A DNA stretch of 64,000 nt from Cryobacterium sp. BB307 (lineage in GTDB: Bacteria; Actinomycetota; Actinomycetes; Actinomycetales; Microbacteriaceae): the NCBI RefSeq assembly GCF_012274275.1, contig NZ_JAANZA010000001.1, forward strand, positions 1-64,000. Direction: 5' to 3'. The notes under the pieces are model-generated. The model did no database searches, had not been told where the DNA came from, and saw nothing but the letters and a program-made list of their open reading frames with translations. The translations under genes were made by a program, and so were the position numbers. Position 1 is the first letter of the stretch; the number at the start of each line of letters is the position of its first letter. This document shows, one piece after another, positions 34,329 through 42,389 of this stretch.

Positions 34329-36898
34329 TCACCTGCCTTCGGGGTGAGTCCGCCGAACCCGCGCCGGGCGGGCGCGGCGGGGGCGGATGCCTGCGCGGCG
34401 CCCGCCGATGCCGACGCGAAGCCACGGCCGGCGCCGGTCTTGATCTCTTCTGCCTTGTTGACCTTGACGGTCGACTGCTCGGCCTGATGGCGCGGCTTCA
34501 TGTGCAGGTAGTAGGTCGTCTTCACGCCGCGCTCCCACGCGCCCATGTAGACGGCCATCATGTCGTCGATGTCGCGCGACTCGAGGTACATGTTGCGGCT
34601 GATGGCCTGGTCGATCCACTTCTGCGCGCGCGCTGCGACCTCGAGGAAGGCGAACGGCGAGAGCTGGAAGCTCGTCTTGTAGACCGCCTTGAGAGCATCC
34701 GGGATCTCGGCGATGCCCTGGATGTCACCCTGGCTGCGCAGGATCGACTCGCGTACCTGACCCCAGATGCCCAGCTTCTGCAGGTCGCGCACCAGGTTGC
34801 GGTTGACCTCGAGGAACTTGCCCGAGGAGGTCGACCGGCTGAAGATCTGCGTGAACTGCGGGTCAAGGCCGGGGGTGGTCCCGGCAACGAGGCCGATGGA
34901 TGCGGTCGGAGCAATCGCCATGAGCGTCGCGTTGCGCATCCCGCCGGCGACCTTGGTGCGCAGGGCGTCCCAGTCGAGGCGCGTGGTGCGGTTCACCTGG
35001 ATCGGGATCTGGCGGTCCTGCTCGGTGAGGGCGATGGAGTCGATCGGCACCATGCCCTTCGACCAGCCGGAGCCGTCGAAGTTCGGGTACGCGCCGCGCT
35101 CCTTGGCGAGCTCAGCCGATTCGTCGATCGCGGCGTAGGAGACGTGCTCCATGATCTCGTCGATCAGGGCGTACGCCTCTTCGCTCTCGTAGCTGAACCC
35201 GAGGCGCTCGGCGATGTCGGTGAAGCCCATCACGCCGAGGCCGACCGCGCGGTTCTGCTCGTTGGAGAAGTCCGCCTCAGGCACCGAGGAACGCGTGATG
35301 TCGATGAGGTTGTCGAGCTGGCGGACGGCGGTGCGCGCGCTCTCCTCGATCTTGGCGAAGTCGACCGTCGGCCGGCCCTCGGCTTCGATCAGGTGCTGCG
35401 AGAGGTTGATCGACGCGAGGTTGCAGACCGAGACGTTGTCCTCGTCCTGCGGCAGGGTGATCTCGGTGCACAGGTTCGACAGGTGGATCGTGCCGGTGTT
35501 GTTGTTGAGGGCACGGTTGTTGATCGTGTCCTTCCAGGTCAGCCACGGGTGGCTGGATGCCTGCAGGGAGATCAGGATCGCCTTGAACTGCTCGCGTGCC
35601 TTCAGCTTCTTGTGCATGCGCAGCTGGCCCGTGTTCGCCATCTCGACGTACTCGGCGTAACGCTTGGAGAACGCAGCGCCGTACAGCTCGTTCAGGTCGG
35701 AGACCTCGAGCGGGTCGAACAGGTACCAGTCGTCGTCGTTCTGCACGCGCTTCATGAACTCGTCGCTGATCCAGACCGCGGTGTTGGCGGTGCGGGTGCG
35801 GCGGTACGGGTCGCCGGAGTTCTGGCGCAGGTCGATGAACTCGGGGAAGTCGAGGTGCCAGTTCTCCATGTAGAAGCACAGCGCACCGAACTTCTTGCCG
35901 CCGCGGCTGACCGCACGCAGCACCGAGTCGATGGTGTGCATGAACGGGATCGGACCGGTCGAGGTCGTGTTGTTCGACCGGATGGGCGAGCCCTGCGAGC
36001 GGAGCTTGGTGACCGAGAGCCCGATCCCTCCGGTGCCCTTGGTCAGCCACATGACATCGCGCACCGTCTTCGCGATGTGCTCGATGTCATCCTGCATCTC
36101 CATGACGAAGCAATTGGCGAGCTGCGGGTAGCTGGTGCCCGCGTTGACGAGCGTCGAGCCCGCGGCCAGGTACTCGAGCTTGGACATCTTCTCGTAGAAC
36201 TTCAGCGCGTGGCTGGTCGGGTCTGCCTCGTTGAGGGAGAGGCCCATGGCGACGCGCATCCAGAAGTACTGCGGCACCTCTAGCGAGTCACCGTTGCGGC
36301 CCTTGATGCCGTAGCGGTTGTTGAGGGTGACGACGCCAATGTACTTGAGCAGGTCGTCGCGGGTGTGGTCGAGGGCAGCGGCGAGGCGCTCGAGGTCGAA
36401 CATCTCGGTGAGCCGGGTGTCGAGCAGTCCCTCGTTGACTCCGCGGGTCAGGTTCATGATGAAGTGCTCGGTGTGCAGCCGTGCGAGGTCTTCGTCGGTC
36501 TCGTAGTCGCCGAGCACGCGCTTGTAGATAGTCTTCAGCAGAAGGCGGGCTGCGACGGTGTCGAACTCCGGGTCATCCTTGACGTTCTGGAGCGCAACCT
36601 GGATGACCGCCTCGTCGAGCTGCTGGGTGGTGATGCCGTCGAACAGGGTGAGCTCAAGCTCGCTCGCGATCTGCGTCACCCAGGTGATGTTCTCGTCGAG
36701 ATCGTGGCTGGCTCGCTCGATGGCGAGGTTGATCTTGTTGGCGTCGTACGGCTCGCGCTCGCCGTTTCGCTTGACTACCGTGATGCCCAATTTATGTTGC
36801 TCCCAACTCCTGGAATACCGCTCCGACCGGCGGTTATTCCTGTCCCCTTGTGGCTCTCTCTCGGGAGCCCGATTGTTGCTGCGCGAGTGCACGTCCAC
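34325..36898 (-). CDS. nrdA: Ribonucleotide reductase alpha subunit lacking its C-terminal Cys pair
   Basis: The catalytic subunit that reduces NDPs to dNDPs; 857 codons from GTG 36898. An ATP-cone (about 37-130, ITVVKRNGEREPYDANKI) implies dATP/ATP activity control. Active-site residues: Cys263 (ANCFVMEM) and Cys492 (SVCNLASINLS) as the redox pair, and Asn475, Cys477, Glu479 in SNLCTEITLP for radical chemistry. The C-terminal 40 residues are Ala/Gly/Pro-rich ([20 protein letters not shown]) and stop at LTPKAGE, with no CxxC. The start is uncertain: the first 35 residues are polar and TTG 36790 preceded by GGGAG is possible. It is first in the operon with the CxxC mini-ORF and nrdB. Confidence 0.95.
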   Translation of the reverse strand: MDVHSRSNNRAPEREPQGDRNNRRSERYSRSWEQHKLGITVVKRNGEREPYDANKINLAIERASHDLDENITWVTQIASELELTLFDGITTQQLDEAVIQVALQNVKDDPEFDTVAARLLLKTIYKRVLGDYETDEDLARLHTEHFIMNLTRGVNEGLLDTRLTEMFDLERLAAALDHTRDDLLKYIGVVTLNNRYGIKGRNGDSLEVPQYFWMRVAMGLSLNEADPTSHALKFYEKMSKLEYLAAGSTLVNAGTSYPQLANCFVMEMQDDIEHIAKTVRDVMWLTKGTGGIGLSVTKLRSQGSPIRSNNTTSTGPIPFMHTIDSVLRAVSRGGKKFGALCFYMENWHLDFPEFIDLRQNSGDPYRRTRTANTAVWISDEFMKRVQNDDDWYLFDPLEVSDLNELYGAAFSKRYAEYVEMANTGQLRMHKKLKAREQFKAILISLQASSHPWLTWKDTINNRALNNNTGTIHLSNLCTEITLPQDEDNVSVCNLASINLSQHLIEAEGRPTVDFAKIEESARTAVRQLDNLIDITRSSVPEADFSNEQNRAVGLGVMGFTDIAERLGFSYESEEAYALIDEIMEHVSYAAIDESAELAKERGAYPNFDGSGWSKGMVPIDSIALTEQDRQIPIQVNRTTRLDWDALRTKVAGGMRNATLMAIAPTASIGLVAGTTPGLDPQFTQIFSRSTSSGKFLEVNRNLVRDLQKLGIWGQVRESILRSQGDIQGIAEIPDALKAVYKTSFQLSPFAFLEVAARAQKWIDQAISRNMYLESRDIDDMMAVYMGAWERGVKTTYYLHMKPRHQAEQSTVKVNKAEEIKTGAGRGFASASAGAAQASAPAAPARRGFGGLTPKAGE

Positions 36899-36944
36899 GG
36901 GCCTTTTCGGCCTCCCGGAGCAGTGTCGCTGCTTTGCAGTGTGA

Positions 36945-36992
36945 TCACTATATAGCGGGGGTCTGACAACACTGAAACCCTAGATGTAGTGG
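36945..36992 (-). promoter_or_regulatory. Paired NrdR-like boxes upstream of nrdA
   Basis: Two 16-bp sites resemble the NrdR consensus ACACWATATATWGTGT: on the minus strand CCACTACATCTAGGGT (36977-36992, 12 of 16) and CCCCGCTATATAGTGA (36945-36960, 11 of 16). The gap between them is 16 bp, so centres are 32 bp apart, the usual geometry for NrdR pairs. The inner box overlaps a TATAGT -10-like hexamer. Repression by NrdR when dATP is high is the expected regulation. Confidence 0.7.
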
Positions 36993-37070
36993 GCGTGTCA
37001 TCCACAGGTGTGTATAAGTTGACCCGGGTTTCTCACACCCTGTGCATGGATTTCAGGCGCTCCTCCCCGG

Positions 37071-37126
37071 CCCCGAGGGGCCTGAAAGCGCCCTTCCCAG
37101 CGCCACGAAGGGCAGTTAGCGACCCC
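37071..37126 (-). repeat. 56-bp dispersed imperfect palindrome, copy A
   Basis: Read on the minus strand this 56-bp segment aligns without gaps to 54050-54105 (plus strand) at 45 of 56 positions. Shared blocks include GGGGTCGC, CCTTC, GGAAGG, CTTTCAG and CCCCTCG. Outer arms GGGG-CCCC and the inner GGGC/CCC arms make it foldable. It sits in the 308-bp gap between nrdA and the MFS gene, which otherwise holds the NrdR boxes and the promoter for the MFS gene (TAGGAT at 37193). Confidence 0.75.
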
Positions 37127-37206
37127 GCGCAGGACCGGGCCGCCGAACGCTGGAGTCCGGGTGCCGCGAGCGGCGTCGCGGTAGGCGCGAACTAGGATTG
37201 TGGATC

Positions 37207-38418
37207 GTGAGCGGCTACCTGAGTCTGTTGAGGACAAAGGGCGTCGCGCGGATCATGAGCGCGCAGCTTGTCGCACGTTTTCCGTCCGGGATGCTCGCGC
37301 TCGCGTTCCTGATCCACATCGAGAAGCTCACCGACTCGTACGGTTACGCGGGGCTCGTGCTGGCCGCGACGAGCATCGGCCAGGCGATCGCCGGACCGCT
37401 CACCAGCCGGTGGATGGGCCGCTGGGGCATGCGGCCGGTCATCACCATCGCGCTCGCGATCTCTGCGGCATCCGTTGCCGTCATCGCCTATGCGCCGATC
37501 CTGCCGGTGTGGCTCTACATGGTCGTCGGTTTCCTCGCCGGACTCAGCACGCCACCGATCCAGCCCGCGGTGCGCACCATCTACCCGAAGATGGTCAACT
37601 CCCGGCAACTCACGCCGCTGTTCTCCCTCGACGCATCCGCGCAGGAGATCATCTGGGTCATCGGCCCCGTCATCACAACGCTCATCGCCACCCAGATCAG
37701 CACCGAGATCGCCATCACCGTCGCGATCGTGTTCATGGTCGGCGGTGGCGCCTGGTTCCTGTCCTCGCCGGAGGTCGGGCGGGTGCGCATTCCGCGCAGC
37801 CGGCGCAGGCTGGGCGTTGTGCTGTCGCGTCCGCCGGTGCTGCTGGCGACGGCGACCGGCTTCCTGCTGATCGGCGCGTGCGCGGCGGCTGAAGCTGGCG
37901 TCGTTGCGACGTTCGGCGAAGGCGGGTGGGAATCCGGGGTCGTGCTGGCGATCTTCGCGGTCGGGTCGCTGTTCGGGGGTCTCGCGTTCGGTCACCTGCC
38001 GATCGGCCCGTGGGCGCTCGCACGCCGGATGTTCATTGTCTTCCTCGGCATGGCCCTCGCCGCGTTCGTGCTCGACTTCTGGTGGCTGTCCGTCACTCTC
38101 CTGATCGCGGGCATCGGCATCGCCCCCGCGCTCGCGGTGATGTTCGCGATCGTGTCGGCGAGCGTGAAATTCTCGGAGACCGCCGAGGCGTACGGATGGG
38201 TCGGCACCGGTCAGCTGATCGGCGCGGCCATCGGGTCGGCTGCCGCAGGGTTCATGATCGACGCGTTCGACGCGCACGGCGCCTTCTGGGTGGCGATCGC
38301 GTTCGGTTTCCTCGGGTTCCTCGTGCCGGTCATCTTCCGCGGCGCGCACCCGGACCTCCGCGACCGCGATCCGTCGCCACTGCCGGACACCGAGCCGGTG
38401 TCGACCATCCGCCCCTGA
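37207..38418 (+). CDS. MFS transporter
   Basis: A 403-residue major-facilitator protein with twelve hydrophobic segments. SGYLSLLRTKGVARIMSAQL is the cytoplasmic N-terminus, GPLTSRWMGRWGMRPVITI holds the loop 2-3 motif, and the C-terminal tail is polar. This type (short, drug-exporter-like DHA group) is common in actinobacteria and the substrate is unknown. GTG 37207 is taken as start, eight bases after TAGGAT; TTG 37198 in the same frame would overlap that box. Confidence 0.9.
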   Translation: MSGYLSLLRTKGVARIMSAQLVARFPSGMLALAFLIHIEKLTDSYGYAGLVLAATSIGQAIAGPLTSRWMGRWGMRPVITIALAISAASVAVIAYAPILPVWLYMVVGFLAGLSTPPIQPAVRTIYPKMVNSRQLTPLFSLDASAQEIIWVIGPVITTLIATQISTEIAITVAIVFMVGGGAWFLSSPEVGRVRIPRSRRRLGVVLSRPPVLLATATGFLLIGACAAAEAGVVATFGEGGWESGVVLAIFAVGSLFGGLAFGHLPIGPWALARRMFIVFLGMALAAFVLDFWWLSVTLLIAGIGIAPALAVMFAIVSASVKFSETAEAYGWVGTGQLIGAAIGSAAAGFMIDAFDAHGAFWVAIAFGFLGFLVPVIFRGAHPDLRDRDPSPLPDTEPVSTIRP

Positions 38419-38451
38419 CCGCTGCGCGTCGCCGGTCGCGAGCGCCGCGCA

Positions 38452-38493
38452 AATGTGCGAGCGCGCCCGCAATATCGGCGGCGCTCGCACATT
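38452..38493. terminator. Perfect 12-bp hairpin between convergent MFS genes
   Basis: AATGTGCGAGCG (38452-38463) and CGCTCGCACATT (38482-38493) pair perfectly around an 18-nt loop, with further GCGC pairing outside. It occupies the 103-bp gap between two convergent stops. Its style (long stem, no T-run) matches the dispersed palindromes elsewhere in the window but the sequence is unrelated. Confidence 0.6.
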
Positions 38494-38521
38494 CGGCGCG
38501 CACTCGCGGGAGGGCGGGCGG

Positions 38522-39805
38522 TCAGTCCTGCACCATCGGGTCGGTCGGGCCGGCCAGCGCCGCCTCGTCCCCGTTGTCGATGTCTTCGGGGTTCGGCAGC
38601 CCAGCCAGGAACCGGAAGAACACCACACACGCGATCGCCGTGCCGAGGCCACCGACGATGAACGGCAGGGTCAGGTCGATGCGTCCGATGAACCCGCCGA
38701 TCACCGCCCCGATCGGCATGCTGCCCCACAGCAGGGTCCGCCAGGTGCCGTGCACCCGGCCGAGCAGCCGCCCAGGGATCACGCTCTGCCGCAGTGACAT
38801 CACCAGAATGTTCCACGACGTAATCGTGGCGCTCGAGATCAGGAACCCGAGCCCCGCCGCCCACAGCGTCGGCACGAACCCGATGAGCGCCAACGCCAGC
38901 CCGGAGACCACCGCGCTCACCGCCATCACCGGCCCGGAGTTGAAGCGGGCCTTCAGCCGCGACGTCACCATCGATGCGACGACGCCGCCGACCGCGCCGC
39001 TCAGCATGAACACCCCGAACCACTCCTCCGGCAGCGCGAGGTAGTCGACGAGGTACAGCACGAAGCTCGCGGTCGCCGCCGACCCGCATAGCCCGAGGAA
39101 GGTGCTGAGCAGCAGCAGCTTCACGAGCATCGGATCCGACCGGATGAACCGGTACCCGTCCACATACTGCCGATACCAGGCGACGTGCGGCTCCCCCGCC
39201 GCATTGGCGTACTGGCGTCCGGATGCCGCCTTCGGCAGCGCGAACGCCAACCCGACGGCGAGCGCGAACACCGCGACGTTGGCGCCGAGCGGGATCAGCA
39301 CGGAGATACCGAAGAACATTGCGGTGATCGGCCCGGCGAGGAAGTTCTGCACCACCAGCTCCGCACCCTCGATGCGGGAGTTCGCGCGCGGCAGGTTCGC
39401 CTTGCCGACGATGCTCGGCACGACCGCGCGGATGGCGCCGTCGTAGACCGTCTCGAAGGTGCCGTACAGGAACACGATGACGTAGATCCACCAGATGGTC
39501 AGTGCACCGTTCATCGTCAGCACGAACAGCGCGGCCGCGAGCAGCGTGCGCACGGTGTTCGCGACGCCGAGCGCCACCCGGCGGTCGATCCGGTCGATCA
39601 GGATGCCCGCCGGAATCGCGAAGAACAGCCACGGCAGCAGCACAAGCGCCGCGACCCCGGACACCAGCAGCGGGTCGCTGGTCACCTGCACCGCGAGCAG
39701 CGGGATCGCGGTGCGCGCAATTCCGTCTCCGAGACTGCTGGACAGGTTCGCGGTGAAGACATTTGTGAAGGCAGCCCCAAGGCCCTTCTTGGTGTCGGTC
39801 TGCAA
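38522..39805 (-). CDS. MFS transporter (macrolide-efflux / MFS_3 type)
   Basis: A 427-residue major-facilitator protein with twelve hydrophobic segments. The loop 2-3 signature reads AIPAGILIDRIDRRVALGVAN, and VPSIVGKANLPRANSRIEG and GRVHGTWRTLLWGSMPIGAV match the MFS_3 (Mef/EntS-like) group. It is probably an exporter of a drug or siderophore-like compound; the substrate is unknown. The start is TTG 39805 with AAAGGG at proper distance. It lies 62 bp after the alpha/beta hydrolase gene on the same strand, so it may be co-transcribed. Confidence 0.92.
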   Translation of the reverse strand: MQTDTKKGLGAAFTNVFTANLSSSLGDGIARTAIPLLAVQVTSDPLLVSGVAALVLLPWLFFAIPAGILIDRIDRRVALGVANTVRTLLAAALFVLTMNGALTIWWIYVIVFLYGTFETVYDGAIRAVVPSIVGKANLPRANSRIEGAELVVQNFLAGPITAMFFGISVLIPLGANVAVFALAVGLAFALPKAASGRQYANAAGEPHVAWYRQYVDGYRFIRSDPMLVKLLLLSTFLGLCGSAATASFVLYLVDYLALPEEWFGVFMLSGAVGGVVASMVTSRLKARFNSGPVMAVSAVVSGLALALIGFVPTLWAAGLGFLISSATITSWNILVMSLRQSVIPGRLLGRVHGTWRTLLWGSMPIGAVIGGFIGRIDLTLPFIVGGLGTAIACVVFFRFLAGLPNPEDIDNGDEAALAGPTDPMVQD

Positions 39806-39867
39806 GAGCGCCCTTTCCGGAGTCGGCTACGTCACGCTAAATCGTCTTATGCCTGCCCGCAAGGTGC

Positions 39868-40653
39868 TCAGCCGACCGCGGTGGCGACCACTCGCGCCAA
39901 CCGCTTCCGCACCACGTGATCGTTCCCCTCGACCTTGTGCACGTTCACGTTGCGCAGCTGCTCCACGATCCTGAGCCCGGCGGGGGCCAGGAACGGGTCG
40001 AGGGTGCCGTAGATGACCTCGACCGGCACGGTCACGGATGCGAGGTCACTGATCGTGGTCTGCGATTCGATCGAATTCTCCAGGGACAGCACGAACGCGT
40101 CCCAGTTCTGTTCGGTCACCTCGAGCACGTTCTTGATCGGCGCGAGCTTGCCGATCCAGCCGGCGTTCCGGATCGTGAACTCCTTGTTGTTCCGCAGGTA
40201 GTCATAGATCTTCAGGAACAGCCCGAGCGCTGCACGCTCGACCGGGTCGGCCACCGCCTCCGGACGCACATAGACGGGAGGCGCGACGAGCACGAGTTTG
40301 GTGAGCCGCTTGCCCTGCTCGGCCGCGTACCGCGCGCCGATGAGGCTGCCCATCGAGTGGCCGACCAGCACGAACTTCTCGCGCAAGCGCAGCATCCGGA
40401 TGGTCCGCTCGAGCGCGGCGACGTGTTCCTCGACCGTGTAGGTCGCGTCGGCGGGCGCCGGTGAGCCGCCGAAGCCCATCAGGTCGATCGAGATGACGCG
40501 GTGGCGGTCGGCGATGAGCGGCACCAGGAACTCGAAGGTTACCGACGACGACGCGATCCCGTGGATGAGGATGACGGGCGGGCCGCTGCCCACGTCGCCG
40601 GCGATGTGGAGCAACGGCGCGCGTCTGCCGCGCACCCAGTCCAGCAACCCCAT
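39868..40653 (-). CDS. Alpha/beta-fold hydrolase
   Basis: A 261-residue hydrolase. The oxyanion motif HGIASSSVTFEF (31-42), nucleophile elbow LVGHSMGSLIG with Ser100, acid in IYGTLDPFLAPAG and catalytic His in VEGNDHVVRKRL complete the triad. No signal peptide is present. The substrate class (ester, epoxide or C-C bond) cannot be predicted; the cap region (PPVYVRPEAVADPVERA) is medium-sized as in monoacylglycerol-lipase-like or haloalkane-type enzymes. Confidence 0.92.
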   Translation of the reverse strand: MGLLDWVRGRRAPLLHIAGDVGSGPPVILIHGIASSSVTFEFLVPLIADRHRVISIDLMGFGGSPAPADATYTVEEHVAALERTIRMLRLREKFVLVGHSMGSLIGARYAAEQGKRLTKLVLVAPPVYVRPEAVADPVERAALGLFLKIYDYLRNNKEFTIRNAGWIGKLAPIKNVLEVTEQNWDAFVLSLENSIESQTTISDLASVTVPVEVIYGTLDPFLAPAGLRIVEQLRNVNVHKVEGNDHVVRKRLARVVATAVG

Positions 40654-40782
40654 GCCCTAAGTATTGCGGAGGTCGGTGGCGTCGCTGGACGCGAGTGCTG
40701 ACGCGCGCGGCCGCCGCTGACGAGCAACTCGTGTCAAACGTTGGGTGGTGCACGGATGCCCAACGCCAATAGCGTGAACGCC

Positions 40783-41661
40783 ATGAGGCGCATCCTGTTC
40801 ACATCCGTGCTGCTCTTGGCTGGGCTCGGCCTCGCCGGGTGCACCGGCTCGATGTCCGGCAGCTTCGACGAGGGGGTCGTCTCCCCGGCCTCCCCGCCCA
40901 TGCAGGGACCGATCACCGACTCGGAGTCGGGCGGCGACCTGCAGAGCGGCGGCGAGCAGATCATCGTCACCGGCAACGTGTCGATCACCGTCGAGTCGCC
41001 GATCGCCGCCGCAGACGAGACCGCGCGCATCGTGGACCAGGCCGGCGGCCACATCGCGAGCCGCACCGAGCGTGCCCCGGATGACCGCGCGCCGGGAAGC
41101 GCCCGGCTCGTCGTGCGCATCCCCACCGCCGAGCTCACCCCCACGCTCGATGACATCAAGGCGCTCGGCGAGGCGAACGAGACGAGCCTCGACGAGACCA
41201 ACGTGTCGAGCCAGCTGAAGGACCTCGACGCGCGCATCGCCGCACTTCAGGCGTCGGTCGACCGGCTGATCGTGCTGATGGCGGGTGCCGACACCACGGC
41301 GGATCTCATCACCATCGAGCAGGCGCTCTCCGAGCGTCAGGCGAACCTGGAGAGCCTGCAGGCGCAGAAGCGCTCGCTCGACGACCAGGTGCAGTTGTCG
41401 ACGATCACCATCTACTTCATCTCCGAGAAGGATGCGCCGGTTCAGCAGCCGGAGACGTTCCTCAGCGGCCTGATCGCCGGCTGGAACGCGTTCGTCGGCT
41501 TCTGGGCGACGATGCTGGTGTTCGTCGGTGTCGCAGCACCGTGGCTGATCTTCGTAGGTCTAGTCGCCGCGATCGTCCTCTGGGTGGTGCGCCGCAGCAT
41601 CCGGAAGACGTCCAGCCAGGCACCACCGCCGACGACGCCCGCCAGCACTGACGCGTCCTAG
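40783..41661 (+). CDS. DUF4349 lipoprotein with coiled coil and C-terminal membrane anchor
   Basis: A 292-residue envelope protein. ATG 40783 follows TAGCGT by seven bases. The signal peptide ends in LAGC (Cys20), so it is lipidated. VTGNVSITVESPIAAADETA and HIASRTE are the DUF4349 beta region; residues about 130-215 (VSSQLKDLDARIAALQAS, then SERQANLESLQAQKRSLDDQ) form a coiled coil, and FVGVAAPWLIFVGLVAAIVLW is a C-terminal transmembrane helix. The family is widespread and of unknown function. It converges with the next gene with a 4-bp stop overlap. Confidence 0.9.
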   Translation: MRRILFTSVLLLAGLGLAGCTGSMSGSFDEGVVSPASPPMQGPITDSESGGDLQSGGEQIIVTGNVSITVESPIAAADETARIVDQAGGHIASRTERAPDDRAPGSARLVVRIPTAELTPTLDDIKALGEANETSLDETNVSSQLKDLDARIAALQASVDRLIVLMAGADTTADLITIEQALSERQANLESLQAQKRSLDDQVQLSTITIYFISEKDAPVQQPETFLSGLIAGWNAFVGFWATMLVFVGVAAPWLIFVGLVAAIVLWVVRRSIRKTSSQAPPPTTPASTDAS

Positions 41662-42023
41662 TCGGCCTGACCCCAGCGGGGAGGCGCCGGCTCGGATCGT
41701 CCCGCGACGTCGTAGGGGCTGATCGCCTTGGGCGGGTCCTGTTCGCCGCTGAGTTCGCGCAGCCGCCCGATGGTGTCGCGCGCCTCGTCGACGACCGTGA
41801 GCAGCGCCGGGATCAGGGCAAGCAACCGCCCGACCCGCTCCGCGTCGGTGCTGCCATCCGCGTCGTAGATGATGCCCATCGCGTTGTCGCGGAGCACCGC
41901 AGCGCGGTCGAACAGGTCGCCCGAATCGCCGGCCCTCGCGACGGCGCTGGACGCGAGCAACTCGATCTCGCGACCGAGGTTCGCCAGTGCGTCATCCGGT
42001 TCGGGGGTTGTCTCAGCCACCAT
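41658..42023 (-). CDS. Small acidic helical hypothetical protein
   Basis: A 121-residue soluble protein from ATG 42023 (adjacent GTG 42020 is possible). MVAETTPEPDDALANLGREI starts a largely helical protein with ADGSTDAERVGRLLALIPALLT in the middle and a Pro-rich end. I do not recognise a family. It converges on the DUF4349 gene (stops overlap by 4 bp). It lies downstream of csbD but is separated from it by a hairpin terminator. Confidence 0.7.
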   Translation of the reverse strand: MVAETTPEPDDALANLGREIELLASSAVARAGDSGDLFDRAAVLRDNAMGIIYDADGSTDAERVGRLLALIPALLTVVDEARDTIGRLRELSGEQDPPKAISPYDVAGRSEPAPPRWGQAD

Positions 42024-42060
42024 TCGATTATCCGCTCGCGCAGGATGCTCCGGACACGAC

Positions 42061-42092
42061 GACACCCCGCCGACCCGAAGCGGCGGGGTGTC
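42061..42092 (-). terminator. Hairpin terminator after csbD
   Basis: GACACCCCGCCG (42061-42072) and CGGCGGGGTGTC (42081-42092) form a perfect 12-bp stem with an 8-nt loop, nine bases after the csbD stop. GC-rich stem without a T-run, like other terminators of this window. Confidence 0.7.
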
Positions 42093-42101
42093 CAAGCGGG
42101 G

Positions 42102-42275
42102 TTAACCCTTAAACGCGTCCTTCACGTTCTCGCCCGCCTGTTTGAGGTTGGCCTTCGTCTGGTCACCCTTGCCTTCGGCCTCGAGGCGTTCATCATCGGT
42201 CATCTTGCCCGCTGCCTCTTTGGCCTTGCCTGCGACCTCTTCGGCCTTGTTCTTCATCTTGTCATCCGCACCCAT
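42102..42275 (-). CDS. CsbD-family stress protein
   Basis: I translated this 57-residue frame by hand. It begins MGADDKMKNKAEEVAGKAKE and continues AAGKMTDDERLEAEGKGDQT, then KANLKQAGENVKDAFKG, the repeated K/E-rich amphipathic helix pattern of the CsbD family. These small, hydrophilic proteins are induced by general stress in Bacillus and many actinobacteria; mechanism unknown. A strong ribosome-binding site GGAGG lies six bases before the ATG. Confidence 0.92.
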   Translation of the reverse strand: MGADDKMKNKAEEVAGKAKEAAGKMTDDERLEAEGKGDQTKANLKQAGENVKDAFKG

Positions 42276-42389
42276 GTCAACCTCCGGATATCGTCCGTGA
42301 CGGGAGTTCGTCTCGATTAACCAAACTACTTAGGCGCCCTCGGATCGGGGGCAAAATCAGCGAATGCCCAGAAGAGTGACGACTCGCAA

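Noticed and set aside
34325-34340. Programmed -1 frameshift heptamer at the nrdA end
   Set aside because: No X-XXY-YYZ slippery sequence is present; ATGA overlap with a Shine-Dalgarno-like AGGTGA makes reinitiation the better explanation.
42045-42320. Plus-strand open frame across the csbD gene
   Set aside because: It is antisense to a clear CsbD gene with a strong ribosome-binding site.
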